A DNA stretch of 21,863 bases from JBHHYS01 sp046757645 (GTDB lineage: Bacteria; Acidobacteriota; Terriglobia; Acidiferrales; 2-02-FULL-67-57): positions 1 to 21,863 of the forward strand of contig JBHHYS010000042.1 of assembly GCA_046757645.1 (NCBI GenBank). Reading direction: 5' to 3'. Below the pieces are notes generated by a model, which was not told where the DNA came from, searched no databases, and saw only the letters and a list, made by a program, of their open reading frames with translations. The translations under genes were made by a program, and so were the position numbers. This document shows, piece by piece, positions 14,372 to 21,817 of the stretch. Positions within the stretch are counted from its first letter, which is position 1. The number at the start of each line of letters is the position of its first letter.

Positions 14372-14790
14372 TCTACCTGACCCGGCGCTACTGGTTCAGC
14401 GCCTCCCATCGCCTCTACCACCCCCGGCTGAGCGAGGCGGAGAACCGCCGCGTCTATGGCAAGTGCAGCAACGCGGGCGGCCACGGCCACAACTATGCTT
14501 TGGAGGTCACCGTGCGGGGCGAGCCCCACCCCCAGACCGGCATGGTGGTGGACCTCAGGGAGCTGGACGCCTTCGTGGAAGGGGAAATCCTGGAGCGCTT
14601 CGACCGCGCCTACTTGAACGCCGACCACGACTGCTTCGCTGACCAGGTTCCCACCGCGGAGAATTTGTGCGTGCAGATTTATTCTCTCTTTCAGCGGGGT
14701 TTCCGGCAGGCCCCGGTGAGCCACGTGCGTCTGCAAGAGACCAGCTTGAATTCGTTTGAATACTGGGGCGAAGAAGGAGAAAGGCGATGA
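14368..14790 (+). CDS. 6-pyruvoyl-tetrahydropterin synthase family protein, copy 2 (His to Arg at the catalytic pair)
   Basis: A 140-residue paralogue directly behind copy 1, starting at ATG 14368 in an ATGA overlap. The two align without a gap over about 125 residues, with some 59 identities by hand count. Zinc ligands H14, H39 and H41, cysteine C33 (C-X5-HGH) and E124 are kept. However, the Asp-His pair that activates the cysteine reads D79-R80 (FDRAYLN) instead of Asp-His. In characterised PTPS this histidine is part of the catalytic triad, so the copy may be slow, changed in reaction, or a non-catalytic partner subunit of copy 1. The reading frame is intact and surrounding motifs are conserved, so it is not a decaying duplicate. 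It overlaps folE by ATGA. Confidence 0.9.
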   Translation: MIYLTRRYWFSASHRLYHPRLSEAENRRVYGKCSNAGGHGHNYALEVTVRGEPHPQTGMVVDLRELDAFVEGEILERFDRAYLNADHDCFADQVPTAENLCVQIYSLFQRGFRQAPVSHVRLQETSLNSFEYWGEEGERR

Positions 14791-15395
14791 AAAGCGGTCA
14801 GCGTGAGGTGGTAATCTCCGAGAGCGAGCGCCAGGAAAACATCGCTGAGCTGGTGCATCGCCTCCTCCAACTGCTGGGGGAAGATCCCCGCCGCGAAGGC
14901 TTGCGCTACACCCCGCAGCGGGTGGAGCGGGCTCTTCGCTTTCTGACCTCCGGTTATGAAAAGGACCCAGAGAAGGTCATCAACACCGCCTATTATTCGG
15001 TTCCCTATGACGAGATGGTGATTGTGAAGGACATCGAGCTCTTCAGTCTCTGCGAGCACCACCTGCTGCCCTTTTTCGGCCGCTGCCACATCGCCTACGT
15101 GCCCAACCAGAAGGTAGTGGGCTTGAGCAAGTTGCCCCGCCTGGTGAACCTCTACGCCCGCCGGCTGCAGCTCCAGGAGCGGCTGACGAACCAGATCGCC
15201 CGCACTATCTGGGAGCGGCTGGAGCCCCAAGGCGTGGCGGTAATCATTGAGGCCCGCCACTTTTGCATGATGATGCGCGGGGTGGAAAAAAAGCACTCCG
15301 CCACCATCACCAGCGCCATGCTGGGCTGCTTCCGCGACAACCCCCAGACCCGCCAGGAATTCCTCGCCCTGGTGCAGCAGCCCGCCAAGTCCTAG
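14787..15395 (+). CDS. folE: GTP cyclohydrolase I
   Basis: FolE converts GTP to 7,8-dihydroneopterin triphosphate and formate, the entry step to folate, biopterin-like and deazapurine pathways. The protein has 202 residues, as usual. Zinc ligands are visible: C89 and H92 in SLCEHHLLPF, and C160 in ARHFCMMMRG. GLSKLPRLVNLYARRLQLQERLT and the C-terminal EKKHSATITSAMLG complete the family pattern. ATG 14787 overlaps the PTPS copy 2 stop as ATGA. Its product is the direct substrate of PTPS enzymes, so the operon makes chemical sense. No folB, folK or folP is in the window. Located in the cytoplasm; homodecamer in known members. Confidence 0.97.
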   Translation: MKSGQREVVISESERQENIAELVHRLLQLLGEDPRREGLRYTPQRVERALRFLTSGYEKDPEKVINTAYYSVPYDEMVIVKDIELFSLCEHHLLPFFGRCHIAYVPNQKVVGLSKLPRLVNLYARRLQLQERLTNQIARTIWERLEPQGVAVIIEARHFCMMMRGVEKKHSATITSAMLGCFRDNPQTRQEFLALVQQPAKS

Positions 15396-15410
15396 GGAGC
15401 GAATCGCTCG

Positions 15411-15439
15411 TTGCAGTTCACGCCTCGGTGTGATAGCCT
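15411..15439 (+). promoter_or_regulatory. Weak candidate promoter before rpsO
   Basis: TTGCAG (15411-15416), a 17-base spacer and TAGCCT (15434-15439) each match three of six consensus bases. The position suits rpsO, but read-through from folE is equally possible. Confidence 0.25.
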
Positions 15440-15493
15440 AGAAGGCGGAACAAAGAAGAAAAAGTAGAGAAGGAGAACGGTACGGTTCCCGCG

Positions 15494-15763
15494 ATGGCTT
15501 TTATCGGCGAAGGCAAGTCGGCGCTGATCGAGCAGTATCGTCTGCACGGCAGCGATACGGGTTCGCCGGAAGTGCAGATAGCGCTGCTGAGCGAGCGCAT
15601 CAACAGCCTGACCGAGCACTTCAAGAACCATCGCAAAGACCACGCCTCCCGGCGCGGCTTAATCAAGCTGGTGAGCAAGCGCCGGCGCCTCCTGGACTAC
15701 CTGAAAGAAAACGACACCGAGCGGTATCGGCAAATTGTGGAGAAACTCGGTTTGCGGAAGTAA
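15494..15763 (+). CDS. rpsO: 30S ribosomal protein S15
   Basis: An 89-residue protein of exactly the usual length. It carries the S15 pattern HGSDTGSPEVQIALLSERINSL, then HFKNHRKDHASRRGL and LVSKRRRLLDYL. S15 binds the central domain of 16S rRNA early in small-subunit assembly. The ATG at 15494 is required by the conserved N-terminus. The best Shine-Dalgarno (AAGGAG, about 15470-15475) is roughly 18 bases away, too far for a simple site, so mRNA folding in the leader may bring it close. S15 is known to regulate its own translation through leader structure in several bacteria. It is followed by pnp, the classical arrangement. Confidence 0.97.
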   Translation: MAFIGEGKSALIEQYRLHGSDTGSPEVQIALLSERINSLTEHFKNHRKDHASRRGLIKLVSKRRRLLDYLKENDTERYRQIVEKLGLRK

Positions 15764-15766
15764 GGG

Positions 15767-15820
15767 GGCGCTGGAGTTGGGCACGACCCGCCAACGCACA
15801 ATGCACCCCAGCTCTGCGCC
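15767..15820 (+). promoter_or_regulatory. Long intercistronic hairpin between rpsO and pnp
   Basis: GGCGC (15767-15771) pairs with GCGCC (15816-15820), and GAGTTGGG (15774-15781) with CCCAGCTC (15807-15814, one G-U pair), separated by a small internal loop. The stem closes on a 25-base loop, three bases after the rpsO stop. There is no T-run. In Escherichia coli a hairpin in the same place is cut by RNase III and lets PNPase control its own mRNA, so a similar role is plausible. Confidence 0.5.
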
Positions 15821-16029
15821 GGGGGAGGCGAGCAACCTGAAGCACGGGGACCCCCGGGTCGTTTCTTGATTTCGTCCATGGATGACAACCCAGGTGCTCT
15901 CCCTGGCCTCCCACCGGGGAGCAGCGATTCTCCTCTTTCTCTGCAATTCAACCATATGACGCGGCGGTGCCGGAGCCGACCCCGGCTCCCGGGCTCGCAA
16001 GCGCGCCCGCACCGGCTGCCGGAGGAACT

Positions 16030-18147
16030 ATGACGCATCAAGTGCAAATCGACATTGGGGGACGCCCCCTGATCATTGAAACGGGGCGGCTCGCCCAGCA
16101 GGCCAACGGCAGCGCCTACGTGCGCTTTGGCGACACGGTGGTGCTGGTGACCGCCTGCGCGCAGACGCAGCCGCGCGAGGGAATCGACTTTTTCCCGCTC
16201 ACCTGCGACTACCGCGAGTACCAGTACGCGGCCGGGCGCATTCCCGGCGGCTTCTTCAAGCGCGAAGGGCGTCCCAGCGAAAAAGAGACGGTGACCTGCC
16301 GGTTGATCGACCGCCCCCTGCGCCCGCTCTTTGCCGACGGGTTCCGCAACGAAACCCAGGTCATCGCCCTGGTGCTCTCCGCCGACGCCGAGAACGACCC
16401 GGACGTCATCAGCATCGTGGGGGCCTCGGCCGCTCTCTACTGGTCGGACATCCCCTTCCACCGGCCCCTCGGCGCCGTGCGGGTGGGGCTGGTGGAGGGT
16501 CGCTTGGTGGCCAACCCCACCTACGAGGAGCAGAAGCAGGGCCTGCTGAACATCGTGGTGGTGGGCACGGCCGAGGCCATTGTGATGGTGGAGGCGGGCG
16601 CCCGCCAGGTATCGGAAGAAACCATCGTGGACGCGCTGCAGTTCGGCCACGAGCAGGTCAAGAAAATCGTCGCCGGCATCCAGGAGGTCTACGCCCAGAT
16701 TCAGCCGCAAAAGCGCGCGGCCACCGCGCCGCCGGTGAACCAGGAGTTCTACCAGCAGATCGAGACCCAGTACCGCGACCGCCTCCGAGAAGCTTCGAAC
16801 ACCGAAGTCCACAAAAAGAAGGAGAGCGCTCAACGGGTGGAGGCGCTCAAGAGTGAGCTGCTGGCCTCCATCCCGGAAGAGGAGGAAGAGCGCCGCCGGG
16901 AAGCGGCCCGCTACTTTGAGATGTTGCGCGAGCGTCTGTTCCGCGAGCAGCTCCTCCGCGAGCGCCGCCGCCCGGACGGGCGCCCCTTCGACCAAGTGCG
17001 CCCGGTGAGCTGCGGGGTGAGCCTGCTGCCCCGCGTGCACGGCTCAGCCCTCTTCACCCGCGGCGAAACCCAGGCGCTGGTGACCGTCACCCTGGGCACC
17101 CGGGAGGACGTGCAGCGCCTCGATATGTTGGCGGAAGAGGACGCCAAGAAGCGCTTCATGCTCCACTACAACTTCCCCCCCTTCTCGGTAGGCGAGGTCA
17201 AGTTTCTCCGCGGGCCGGGCCGGCGGGAGATTGGCCACGGAGCTTTGGCCGAGCGGTCCTTGCTCCCCATCACCGCCGACGAAGAGACGTTTCCCTACAC
17301 CATCCGCATCGTCTCCGACATTCTGGAGTCGAACGGCTCTTCCTCGATGGCCACCGTCTGCGGCGGCTCGCTGGCCTTGATGGACGCGGGCGTGCCGGTG
17401 AGCGCCCAGTTGGGCGGGGTGGCCATGGGTCTGGTGATGGGCGAAGACGGCCAGTACGCCATCCTCACCGACATCGCCGGTGCCGAAGACCACTACGGCG
17501 ATATGGACTTCAAGGTGGCCGGCACCCGCAAGGGCATCACCGCCTTGCAGATGGACATCAAGACCAGCGGCATCACCGCCCAAATTATGAGTGAGGCGCT
17601 GGCGCAGGCCCGCAAAGCACGGCTGGAGATACTCGACATCATGGACCAAACCTTGTCGGCCCCGCGCGCCGCCATTTCCCCCTACGCGCCCCGCATCTTC
17701 ACCCTGACTATTCCCAAGGACAAGATCGGCGATCTGATCGGCCCGGGGGGCAAGAGGATTCGCTCCATTATCGAGGCCACCGGGGTGAAGATTGACGTGA
17801 TGGAGGACGGCAAGGTGCACGTCTTCGCCGTGGACGAAGCCTCCGCGGTCAAGGCCGTGCAAATGGTCCAGGACGTCACCGCCACCGCCGAAGTGGGCAA
17901 GGTCTATCTGGGCAAGGTGGTGCGCTTGGCGGACTTCGGCGCCTTCGTGGAGATTTTTCCCGGGACCGATGGCTTGCTCCACATCAGCGAGATCGCCGAG
18001 CAGCGCATCCGGGAGGTCCGCGACGAGCTGAAGGAAGGCGACCAGGTGATGGTGAAAGTCCTCTCCGTGGAGGGCAACCGGATCCGCCTCAGCCGCCGCG
18101 CCGTCCTGCGCGAACAGCGCGAAAAGCAACGTCGCGGCTCGAGCTAG
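16030..18147 (+). CDS. pnp: Polyribonucleotide nucleotidyltransferase (PNPase)
   Basis: PNPase degrades RNA from the 3' end using phosphate, and can also add tails. The 705-residue protein is full length. Two RNase PH-like domains are present (about 1-215 and 315-540), joined by a helical, charged linker (about 240-310, rich in Glu and Arg). Next come a KH domain with GPGGK (DLIGPGGKRI) and a C-terminal S1 domain (GKVVRLADFGAFVEIFPGTDGLLHIS). The catalytic aspartates of the second core domain lie in MDFKVAG and QMDIK. ATG 16030 is chosen for GGAGG (16021-16025) four bases upstream; the frame opens at 15967 but with low-complexity Ala/Pro. The gene closes with an intrinsic terminator at 18173. 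Confidence 0.97.
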   Translation: MTHQVQIDIGGRPLIIETGRLAQQANGSAYVRFGDTVVLVTACAQTQPREGIDFFPLTCDYREYQYAAGRIPGGFFKREGRPSEKETVTCRLIDRPLRPLFADGFRNETQVIALVLSADAENDPDVISIVGASAALYWSDIPFHRPLGAVRVGLVEGRLVANPTYEEQKQGLLNIVVVGTAEAIVMVEAGARQVSEETIVDALQFGHEQVKKIVAGIQEVYAQIQPQKRAATAPPVNQEFYQQIETQYRDRLREASNTEVHKKKESAQRVEALKSELLASIPEEEEERRREAARYFEMLRERLFREQLLRERRRPDGRPFDQVRPVSCGVSLLPRVHGSALFTRGETQALVTVTLGTREDVQRLDMLAEEDAKKRFMLHYNFPPFSVGEVKFLRGPGRREIGHGALAERSLLPITADEETFPYTIRIVSDILESNGSSSMATVCGGSLALMDAGVPVSAQLGGVAMGLVMGEDGQYAILTDIAGAEDHYGDMDFKVAGTRKGITALQMDIKTSGITAQIMSEALAQARKARLEILDIMDQTLSAPRAAISPYAPRIFTLTIPKDKIGDLIGPGGKRIRSIIEATGVKIDVMEDGKVHVFAVDEASAVKAVQMVQDVTATAEVGKVYLGKVVRLADFGAFVEIFPGTDGLLHISEIAEQRIREVRDELKEGDQVMVKVLSVEGNRIRLSRRAVLREQREKQRRGSS

Positions 18148-18172
18148 AGAGCCGCTTCCACCCCTGCCGCCG

Positions 18173-18200
18173 GCCGAGGGAGCTTCTCCCTCGGCTTTTT
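18173..18200 (+). terminator. Intrinsic terminator after pnp
   Basis: GCCGAGGGA (18173-18181) pairs perfectly with TCCCTCGGC (18187-18195) over a five-base loop, followed at once by five T residues (18196-18200). This is the clearest rho-independent terminator in the window, 25 bases after the pnp stop. Confidence 0.92.
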
Positions 18201-18203
18201 GTG

Positions 18204-18209
18204 TAGAAT
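18204..18209 (+). promoter_or_regulatory. -10 box of the EamA transporter gene, near-leaderless
   Basis: TAGAAT (five of six matches) begins four bases after the terminator T-run and ends nine bases before ATG 18219. The -35 position falls in the terminator stem and shows no good match. The predicted mRNA would start within a few bases of the ATG. Confidence 0.45.
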
Positions 18210-18218
18210 CGCAGCTTC

Positions 18219-19118
18219 ATGCGCGCTCAGCACCTCCTGGCCTTTTCTCTGCTGGCCTTCATCTGGGGCACCACCTGGCTGGCCATCAAGTTCGTGGTGC
18301 ACGAAGTGCCCCCCCTCACCGCCGCCGGACTGCGCTTTGCCCTGGCAGCTCTGCTACTCGCCGGCTTTGCGCGCTTCCGCGGCCGCTCCCTGGGTTGGCG
18401 GCACCTGCGACCCTCGGAGCGGCGCCTGCTGCTGGTCCTCTCGGTGTTGATGTTCGCGGTGCCCTACGCCTTGATTTTCTACGGCGAGCAGTTCATCACC
18501 TCGGCCTTGACCGCCATCTTGTTTTCTTCCGCGCCCGCCTTTACGCTGCTCTTTGATTCGCTGTACACGCGCCGCAACCTGCTGAGCGGCGCCCGCCTGA
18601 GCGGCCTGGTGCTGGCCTTCGCTGGGGTTGTGGCGATTTTTCTGCCGCGGCTCAGCGGCCCATCCGCCGAGCTCCGCGGCGCCCTCGCCGTGGTGGCCGC
18701 GGCGGCGACCAGTAGTCTGGCTCTGGTGCTGGCCAAGTATGGTGCCCGCAACATTGACACCCTGGTCGGGACCACTTGGCAGATGACCGGGGGCGCCATC
18801 TGGCTGCTGCTGGCGGGGCTAGCAGTGGAGCGGCCCACGCTGGGTAGCTATTCGCCACCGGCCATCCTGGGCTTGCTCTACCTGGCGGTGCTGGGTTCCT
18901 GTGTGACCTTCGTGTTGTTCTACGGGTTGCTCAAGCAGATGGCCACCGTACAGCTCTCCTCGCTGGCCTTCATTACTCCGGTGGTGGCTGTGTTTGTCGG
19001 CTGGCTGGTGCTCGATGAAGTGCTGGGAGCGAGCACGCTGCCCGGGGCCGCAGTGGTGTTGCTCGGGGTAGCGCTGTTGCATCGCCGGGTGCCCGAACCG
19101 CTGGCGGTGGGGGATTGA
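18219..19118 (+). CDS. EamA/DMT-superfamily transporter
   Basis: A 299-residue inner-membrane protein with ten predicted helices formed by two EamA halves. The first begins LLAFSLLAFIWGTTWLAIKFVVHEVPPLTAAGLRF, the family's typical entry. The second starts near residue 150 (GALAVVAAAATSSLALVLAKYG), ending with the characteristic ITPVVAVFVGWLVLDEVLG. Drug/metabolite transporters of this type usually export amino acids, nucleotides or related metabolites; the substrate cannot be told from sequence. There is no Shine-Dalgarno sequence; a -10 box lies nine bases before the ATG. Its stop overlaps the next gene's start (TGATG, 19116-19120), so the three membrane proteins are probably one operon. Confidence 0.92.
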   Translation: MRAQHLLAFSLLAFIWGTTWLAIKFVVHEVPPLTAAGLRFALAALLLAGFARFRGRSLGWRHLRPSERRLLLVLSVLMFAVPYALIFYGEQFITSALTAILFSSAPAFTLLFDSLYTRRNLLSGARLSGLVLAFAGVVAIFLPRLSGPSAELRGALAVVAAAATSSLALVLAKYGARNIDTLVGTTWQMTGGAIWLLLAGLAVERPTLGSYSPPAILGLLYLAVLGSCVTFVLFYGLLKQMATVQLSSLAFITPVVAVFVGWLVLDEVLGASTLPGAAVVLLGVALLHRRVPEPLAVGD

Positions 19119-19915
19119 TGCTGGCGCCGATCATCCTCCTGCTCATCGCCCTCGGCCTGGTGGCGGGCAGCTTTGGGGCGGTGCTGGGATTGGGCGGGGG
19201 CGTGATTCTCGTCCCGGTACTCGCCCTGCTGGGCTTCCCCATCCGAACTGCGATTGGGGCGGGACTGGTGTGCGTGATCGCTACCTCGGCGGCGGCCGCG
19301 GGCGTCTATGTCGAGCGGCGTTGGGTTGACATCCGCCTGGGGATGCTGCTGGAGCTGGGCACGGTAGCGGGCGCCATCAGCGGCGCCCTCCTGGTTACCC
19401 GCCTCCCCGATACCCTGCTGAAAGGGTTGTTCGGCGTCTTCCTGCTCTATGCCGCGGTGCTGCTCGGGCGGCGAACCCCCGCTGAGGCCGAGGAGATCAC
19501 CGATACCCAGCCGGAGTATCGCGTGCGCAACTACCCGCTGGGAATCGGAGTCTCCTATGCGGCCGGCAGTGTCTCCGGGTTGCTGGGCATTGGCGGCGGC
19601 CCCATTCAGGTGCCGCTGATGTATCTGGGCATGGGCGTGCCGCTGAAGATGGCCGCTGCCACCAGCAATTTCATTATGGGCGTCACCGCGGCCGCCGGGG
19701 CCTTCCTCTACTACGGGCGGGGCGAGGTGGTGGTGGGGTTGACCGCCCCGTTGGTGCTCGGGGTTTTCTTGGGCGCGCAAGTGGGTTCGCGGCTGGCCCG
19801 GCGCGTGCGCAGTCGGATCGTGCAGCTGCTGCTGATTCTGGTTCTCTTGGGCTTGGCGTTGCTGATGCTAGCCGAAGCCTTCGGGTACACAGCTCCCTGG
19901 CGGGGGGCGCGATGA
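19118..19915 (+). CDS. TauE/SafE (TSUP) family permease
   Basis: A 265-residue inner-membrane protein with about eight helices in two homologous halves. Each half carries the TSUP glycine motif: LGLGGGVILVPVLALLGFP (residues 24-42) and LLGIGGGPIQVPLMYLGMG (about 155-173). Members move sulfite, sulfoacetate or related organosulfur anions, though most are uncharacterised. ATG 19118 overlaps the EamA stop as TGATG. The TTG at 19115 would add one residue and cannot be excluded. The stop overlaps the DUF1634 gene as ATGA. TSUP genes are often paired with DUF1634, which supports a functional unit. Confidence 0.92.
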   Translation: MLAPIILLLIALGLVAGSFGAVLGLGGGVILVPVLALLGFPIRTAIGAGLVCVIATSAAAAGVYVERRWVDIRLGMLLELGTVAGAISGALLVTRLPDTLLKGLFGVFLLYAAVLLGRRTPAEAEEITDTQPEYRVRNYPLGIGVSYAAGSVSGLLGIGGGPIQVPLMYLGMGVPLKMAAATSNFIMGVTAAAGAFLYYGRGEVVVGLTAPLVLGVFLGAQVGSRLARRVRSRIVQLLLILVLLGLALLMLAEAFGYTAPWRGAR

Positions 19916-20256
19916 GTGCCGCTCCGCGCGAGGTCACCCGCTGGATTGCTTTCACCCTGCGCTGGGGTTCCTATCTTTCCGCCCTGGTGCTGCTCCTTGG
20001 GGTGACTTGGGTGGCGGTGGCGCACGACCTCCCCCTGCAGGTAGGCCCGCCCATGCCCCTGAAGGCGCTGGGCCCGCAACTCCTGGAGCGCAATCCCTAC
20101 GCGGTGATGCAGCTCGGTATCCTCCTGCTCTTGGTCACGCCGTTGCTCCGCGCCGCCGTTGCCGGGGCGTCCTTTTGGGTCAACCGGGAGCGGCGCTATA
20201 CCCTGGTGGCGCTGGCGATGCTTGCCGTGATTCTGCTCACGGTGTTTCTCAGCTAG
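19912..20256 (+). CDS. DUF1634 small membrane protein
   Basis: A 114-residue membrane protein with three hydrophobic segments (about residues 18-36, 64-86 and 94-113). The sequence RWGSYLSALVLLLGV near the N-terminus and NPYAVMQLGILLLLVTPLLRAAVAGASFW in the middle are the DUF1634 pattern. ATG 19912 overlaps the TauE/SafE stop (ATGA). DUF1634 proteins commonly sit next to TSUP permeases and may be accessory subunits; this is from context, not biochemical evidence. The gene ends two bases from the stop of murA on the other strand, leaving no room for a separate terminator. Confidence 0.85.
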   Translation: MSAAPREVTRWIAFTLRWGSYLSALVLLLGVTWVAVAHDLPLQVGPPMPLKALGPQLLERNPYAVMQLGILLLLVTPLLRAAVAGASFWVNRERRYTLVALAMLAVILLTVFLS

Positions 20257-20258
20257 GC

Positions 20259-21527
20259 TCAGGCGCGCACCCGGCGGATGCGCGCCCCCACGGCGCTCAG
20301 TTTCTCTTCGATGCGCTCGTAGCCGCGGTCGATGTGATAGACGCGGTCCACCACCGTCTGCCCCTCGGCCACCAGCCCGGCCAGCACCAGCGAGGCGCTG
20401 GCGCGCAGATCGGAGGCGAGCACGTTGGCTCCGCTGAGCGGCGTCGGCCCGCGCACCACCGCCCGGCGGCCTTCCACGCTGATGTCGGCGCCCATGCGCA
20501 CCATCTCCGAGGCGTGCAGGAAGCGGTTCTCGAAGATGTTTTCGGTAATGATCGAAGCGCCCTCGGCTTGCGTCATCAGCGCCATGTACTGGGCCTGCAT
20601 GTCGGTGGGGAAGCCGGGGTACTCCTCCGTGGTCACGTCCGCGGCCCGCAGGCGCTCGGGGCAGCCCACCACCACGCAGCGCGCGTCTTTTTCCTCGACC
20701 CGGGCGCCTGCTTCCTCGAGTTGATGGAGCACCGCGTGCACGTGGCCGCAGTCGCAATTGCTGATCTCCAGCTCGCCCCCGGTGATAGCCGCCGCCAGGA
20801 AGAAAGTGCCCGCCTCGATGCGGTCGGGGGTGATGCGGTGCCGGGCACCGCGCAGGCGGGCGACACCGCGGATGCAAATGGCGGAGGTCCCCTCGCCTTC
20901 GATCTTTGCGCCCATCGCCCGCAACAGCGCCGCCAGGTCTTGCACCTCGGGTTCGCGGGCGGCGTTTTCCAGCACCGTCTCCCCGTCGGCCAGGCAGGCG
21001 GCCATCATCAGGTTTTCTGTCCCGGTAACGGTGATTTTATCGAAGTGGACGTGGGCGCCGCGCAGCCGCCGGGCACGTGCCTGGATGTAGCCATGCTCGA
21101 CCACGAGTTCCGCTCCCAGGCGCTCGAGTCCTTTCAGGTGCAAGTCGATGGGCCGGGCGCCGATCGCACAGCCCCCGGGGAGCGACACCCGCGCCTCGCC
21201 GCTGCGCGCCACTAGCGGCCCCAGCACCAGCACCGATGCCCGCATGGTCTTCACCAGCTCGTAAGGCGCTTCCCGCTTTTTTAGCTGCGAGGCGGTGAGC
21301 GCCAGCTCTCCGTCGGGTTGAAAGTCCGCGGGGTCCACCTCCACACCTATGTGCTGGAGGAGTTTTTTCATCGTAAAGAGGTCGCGCACCCGGGGGAGGT
21401 TCGTAAGCTGGAGGGTTTCTGCGGTCAGCAGCGCCGCCGCCATCGCCGGCAGCGCGGCGTTCTTCGCCCCACTGACCGCAATGCGCCCGCGCAACGGAAC
21501 GCCGCCCTCAATGATGAAACGATCCAT
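20259..21527 (-). CDS. murA: UDP-N-acetylglucosamine 1-carboxyvinyltransferase
   Basis: MurA transfers enolpyruvate from PEP to UDP-GlcNAc, the first committed step of peptidoglycan synthesis, in the cytoplasm. The 422-residue protein is full length. K22 and N23 in SGAKNAALP, C120 in the catalytic loop LPGGCAIGARP and D309 in YPGFPTDMQAQ are present. Cys at the loop position means the enzyme is expected to be fosfomycin-sensitive, unlike Asp-bearing forms. The ATG at 21527 has no evident Shine-Dalgarno sequence. A good minus-strand promoter lies about 290 bases upstream (21818-21846), so the leader may be long, or a nearer promoter is used. Converges with the DUF1634 gene with a two-base gap. 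Confidence 0.97.
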   Translation of the reverse strand: MDRFIIEGGVPLRGRIAVSGAKNAALPAMAAALLTAETLQLTNLPRVRDLFTMKKLLQHIGVEVDPADFQPDGELALTASQLKKREAPYELVKTMRASVLVLGPLVARSGEARVSLPGGCAIGARPIDLHLKGLERLGAELVVEHGYIQARARRLRGAHVHFDKITVTGTENLMMAACLADGETVLENAAREPEVQDLAALLRAMGAKIEGEGTSAICIRGVARLRGARHRITPDRIEAGTFFLAAAITGGELEISNCDCGHVHAVLHQLEEAGARVEEKDARCVVVGCPERLRAADVTTEEYPGFPTDMQAQYMALMTQAEGASIITENIFENRFLHASEMVRMGADISVEGRRAVVRGPTPLSGANVLASDLRASASLVLAGLVAEGQTVVDRVYHIDRGYERIEEKLSAVGARIRRVRA

Positions 21528-21584
21528 CGCTGCGTACGATACACCGAAACTGGCTCACTCTAGAAGCTCTTGCATCCTAACCTC

Positions 21585-21599
21585 TCCCGCTCTGCGGGA
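21585..21599. repeat. TCCCGC/GCGGGA hairpin upstream of murA
   Basis: A perfect six-pair stem with a three-base loop, about 58 bases upstream of the murA start. It has no T-run on either side. It could be a leader structure. Confidence 0.35.
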
Positions 21600-21694
21600 T
21601 GGGTGAAGGCTTCGCCAACTTCCTGATTCATATGGGCTTACGTCCGGAATGGCGGCCTTAGCGTGCCCCGGGGAGCGGTTCGAAAGGGGGGGGA

Positions 21695-21708
21695 GGGGGG
21701 TACCCCCC
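21695..21708. repeat. Perfect palindrome GGGGGGTACCCCCC
   Basis: A 14-base perfect palindrome preceded by a further run of eight G and an A (21686-21694). With the neighbouring CCGGCCGG (21707-21714) it makes a strongly structured, very GC-rich patch. Confidence 0.6.
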
Positions 21709-21749
21709 GGCCGGTCTCTAACTTGTTGGTGATACGCTACTTGTGCGAA

Positions 21750-21763
21750 AATAGCTAGCTATT
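21750..21763. repeat. Perfect palindrome AATAGCTAGCTATT
   Basis: A 14-base perfect AT-rich palindrome standing out from the GC-rich surroundings, with a further GCTATT at 21771-21776. Its length and symmetry fit a binding site for a dimeric regulator; the regulator is unknown. Confidence 0.45.
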
Positions 21764-21817
21764 GTTTCCTGCTATTCTCCCTTCCCTACGCACTTTCCAG
21801 TCTCCTTCGACAGGCGA

